DNA of 64,000 nt. Source: Bedellia somnulentella. Taxonomy: Eukaryota > Arthropoda > Insecta > Lepidoptera > Bedelliidae. Under the pieces are notes generated by a model. It was not told the origin of the DNA, made no database searches, and was given only the letters and a program-made list of their open reading frames with translations. The stretch covers positions 16,058,001 through 16,122,000 of the forward strand of contig OY755178.1 of the NCBI GenBank assembly GCA_963576735.1, given 5' to 3'. The translations under genes and the position numbers were made by a program. Below, piece after piece: positions 63,895 through 64,000 of the stretch (its first letter is position 1; every line of letters begins with the position of its first letter).

Positions 63895-64000
63895 TTAAAT
63901 AATCTGACTATCTAAAAATTAGTATGATTGCGTGCTTCCGAGGGCGCGTTAAACCGTCGGTCCTGGCTACTGTCATATAGTGAACTATGGCCCAATCACC

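Overview
This window reads as AT-rich intergenic or intronic DNA from a lepidopteran (moth or butterfly) nuclear genome. The basis is the combination of a tRNA-headed SINE with the moth-typical 'GTGAGGAAAC' core, RTE-type LINE tails ending in (ATGT)n, Helitron ends of the TCC.TACTAATATTAT / GCTAG type, a CsRn1-like Ty3/Gypsy element primed by tRNA-Trp, a mariner, and a piggyBac relative. I find no host gene that I can support. Nearly every recognisable feature is a mobile element or its debris, and almost all are truncated, nested or mutated. I ran no searches; family names are recognition from sequence motifs only.

Two short retroposons dominate. Family 'SINE-A' (about 240-260 bp, about 50 copies or fragments) starts near GTGTAGTGTCGGCTTAGAAT and ends GCCGTGAGTATATGTATG. 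Family 'SINE-B' (about 350 bp, 8 copies) has a tRNA-like head with A and B boxes. Both end in a segment resembling the 3' end of an RTE-type LINE ('RTE-1') that is also present, so they probably borrow that LINE's reverse transcriptase. Several copies have clear target site duplications.

Layout. 1-8.0 kb: SINE-A/SINE-B clusters, RTE-1 scraps, tRNA-like pieces and a 1.6-kb Helitron whose only surviving ORF carries 23-residue repeats. 8.5-9.4 kb: a decayed transposon-associated gene. 12.0-12.5 kb: a dispersed repeat with inverted ends. 12.9-14.4 kb: three tandem units of about 550-580 bp. 16.5-19.9 kb: an LTR retrotransposon with identical 151-bp LTRs, intact gag, broken and deleted pol, and a small predicted membrane-protein ORF in the env position. 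20.1-20.7 and 36.5-37.0 kb: two 3' ends of one unusual LINE. 21.6-22.8 kb: a complete but mutated mariner. 30.65-33.37 kb: a DNA element with long inverted repeats holding a nested RTE-1 in a SINE-A, and a piggyBac derivative in its right arm. 34.9-35.8 kb: a second, truncated copy of the 8.5-kb family. 44.6-52.1 kb: a tandem segmental duplication (about 4.1 and 3.4 kb) with different insertions in each copy. 58.13-61.68 kb: a 3.55-kb DNA transposon with 27-bp inverted ends, invaded by two RTE LINEs. 63.76-63.89 kb: a fold-back MITE.

The elements interact as autonomous/parasite sets (RTE-1 with SINE-A and SINE-B; absent full-length Gypsy, Helitron and piggyBac relatives with the deleted copies here) and as nested layers whose relative ages can be read directly.
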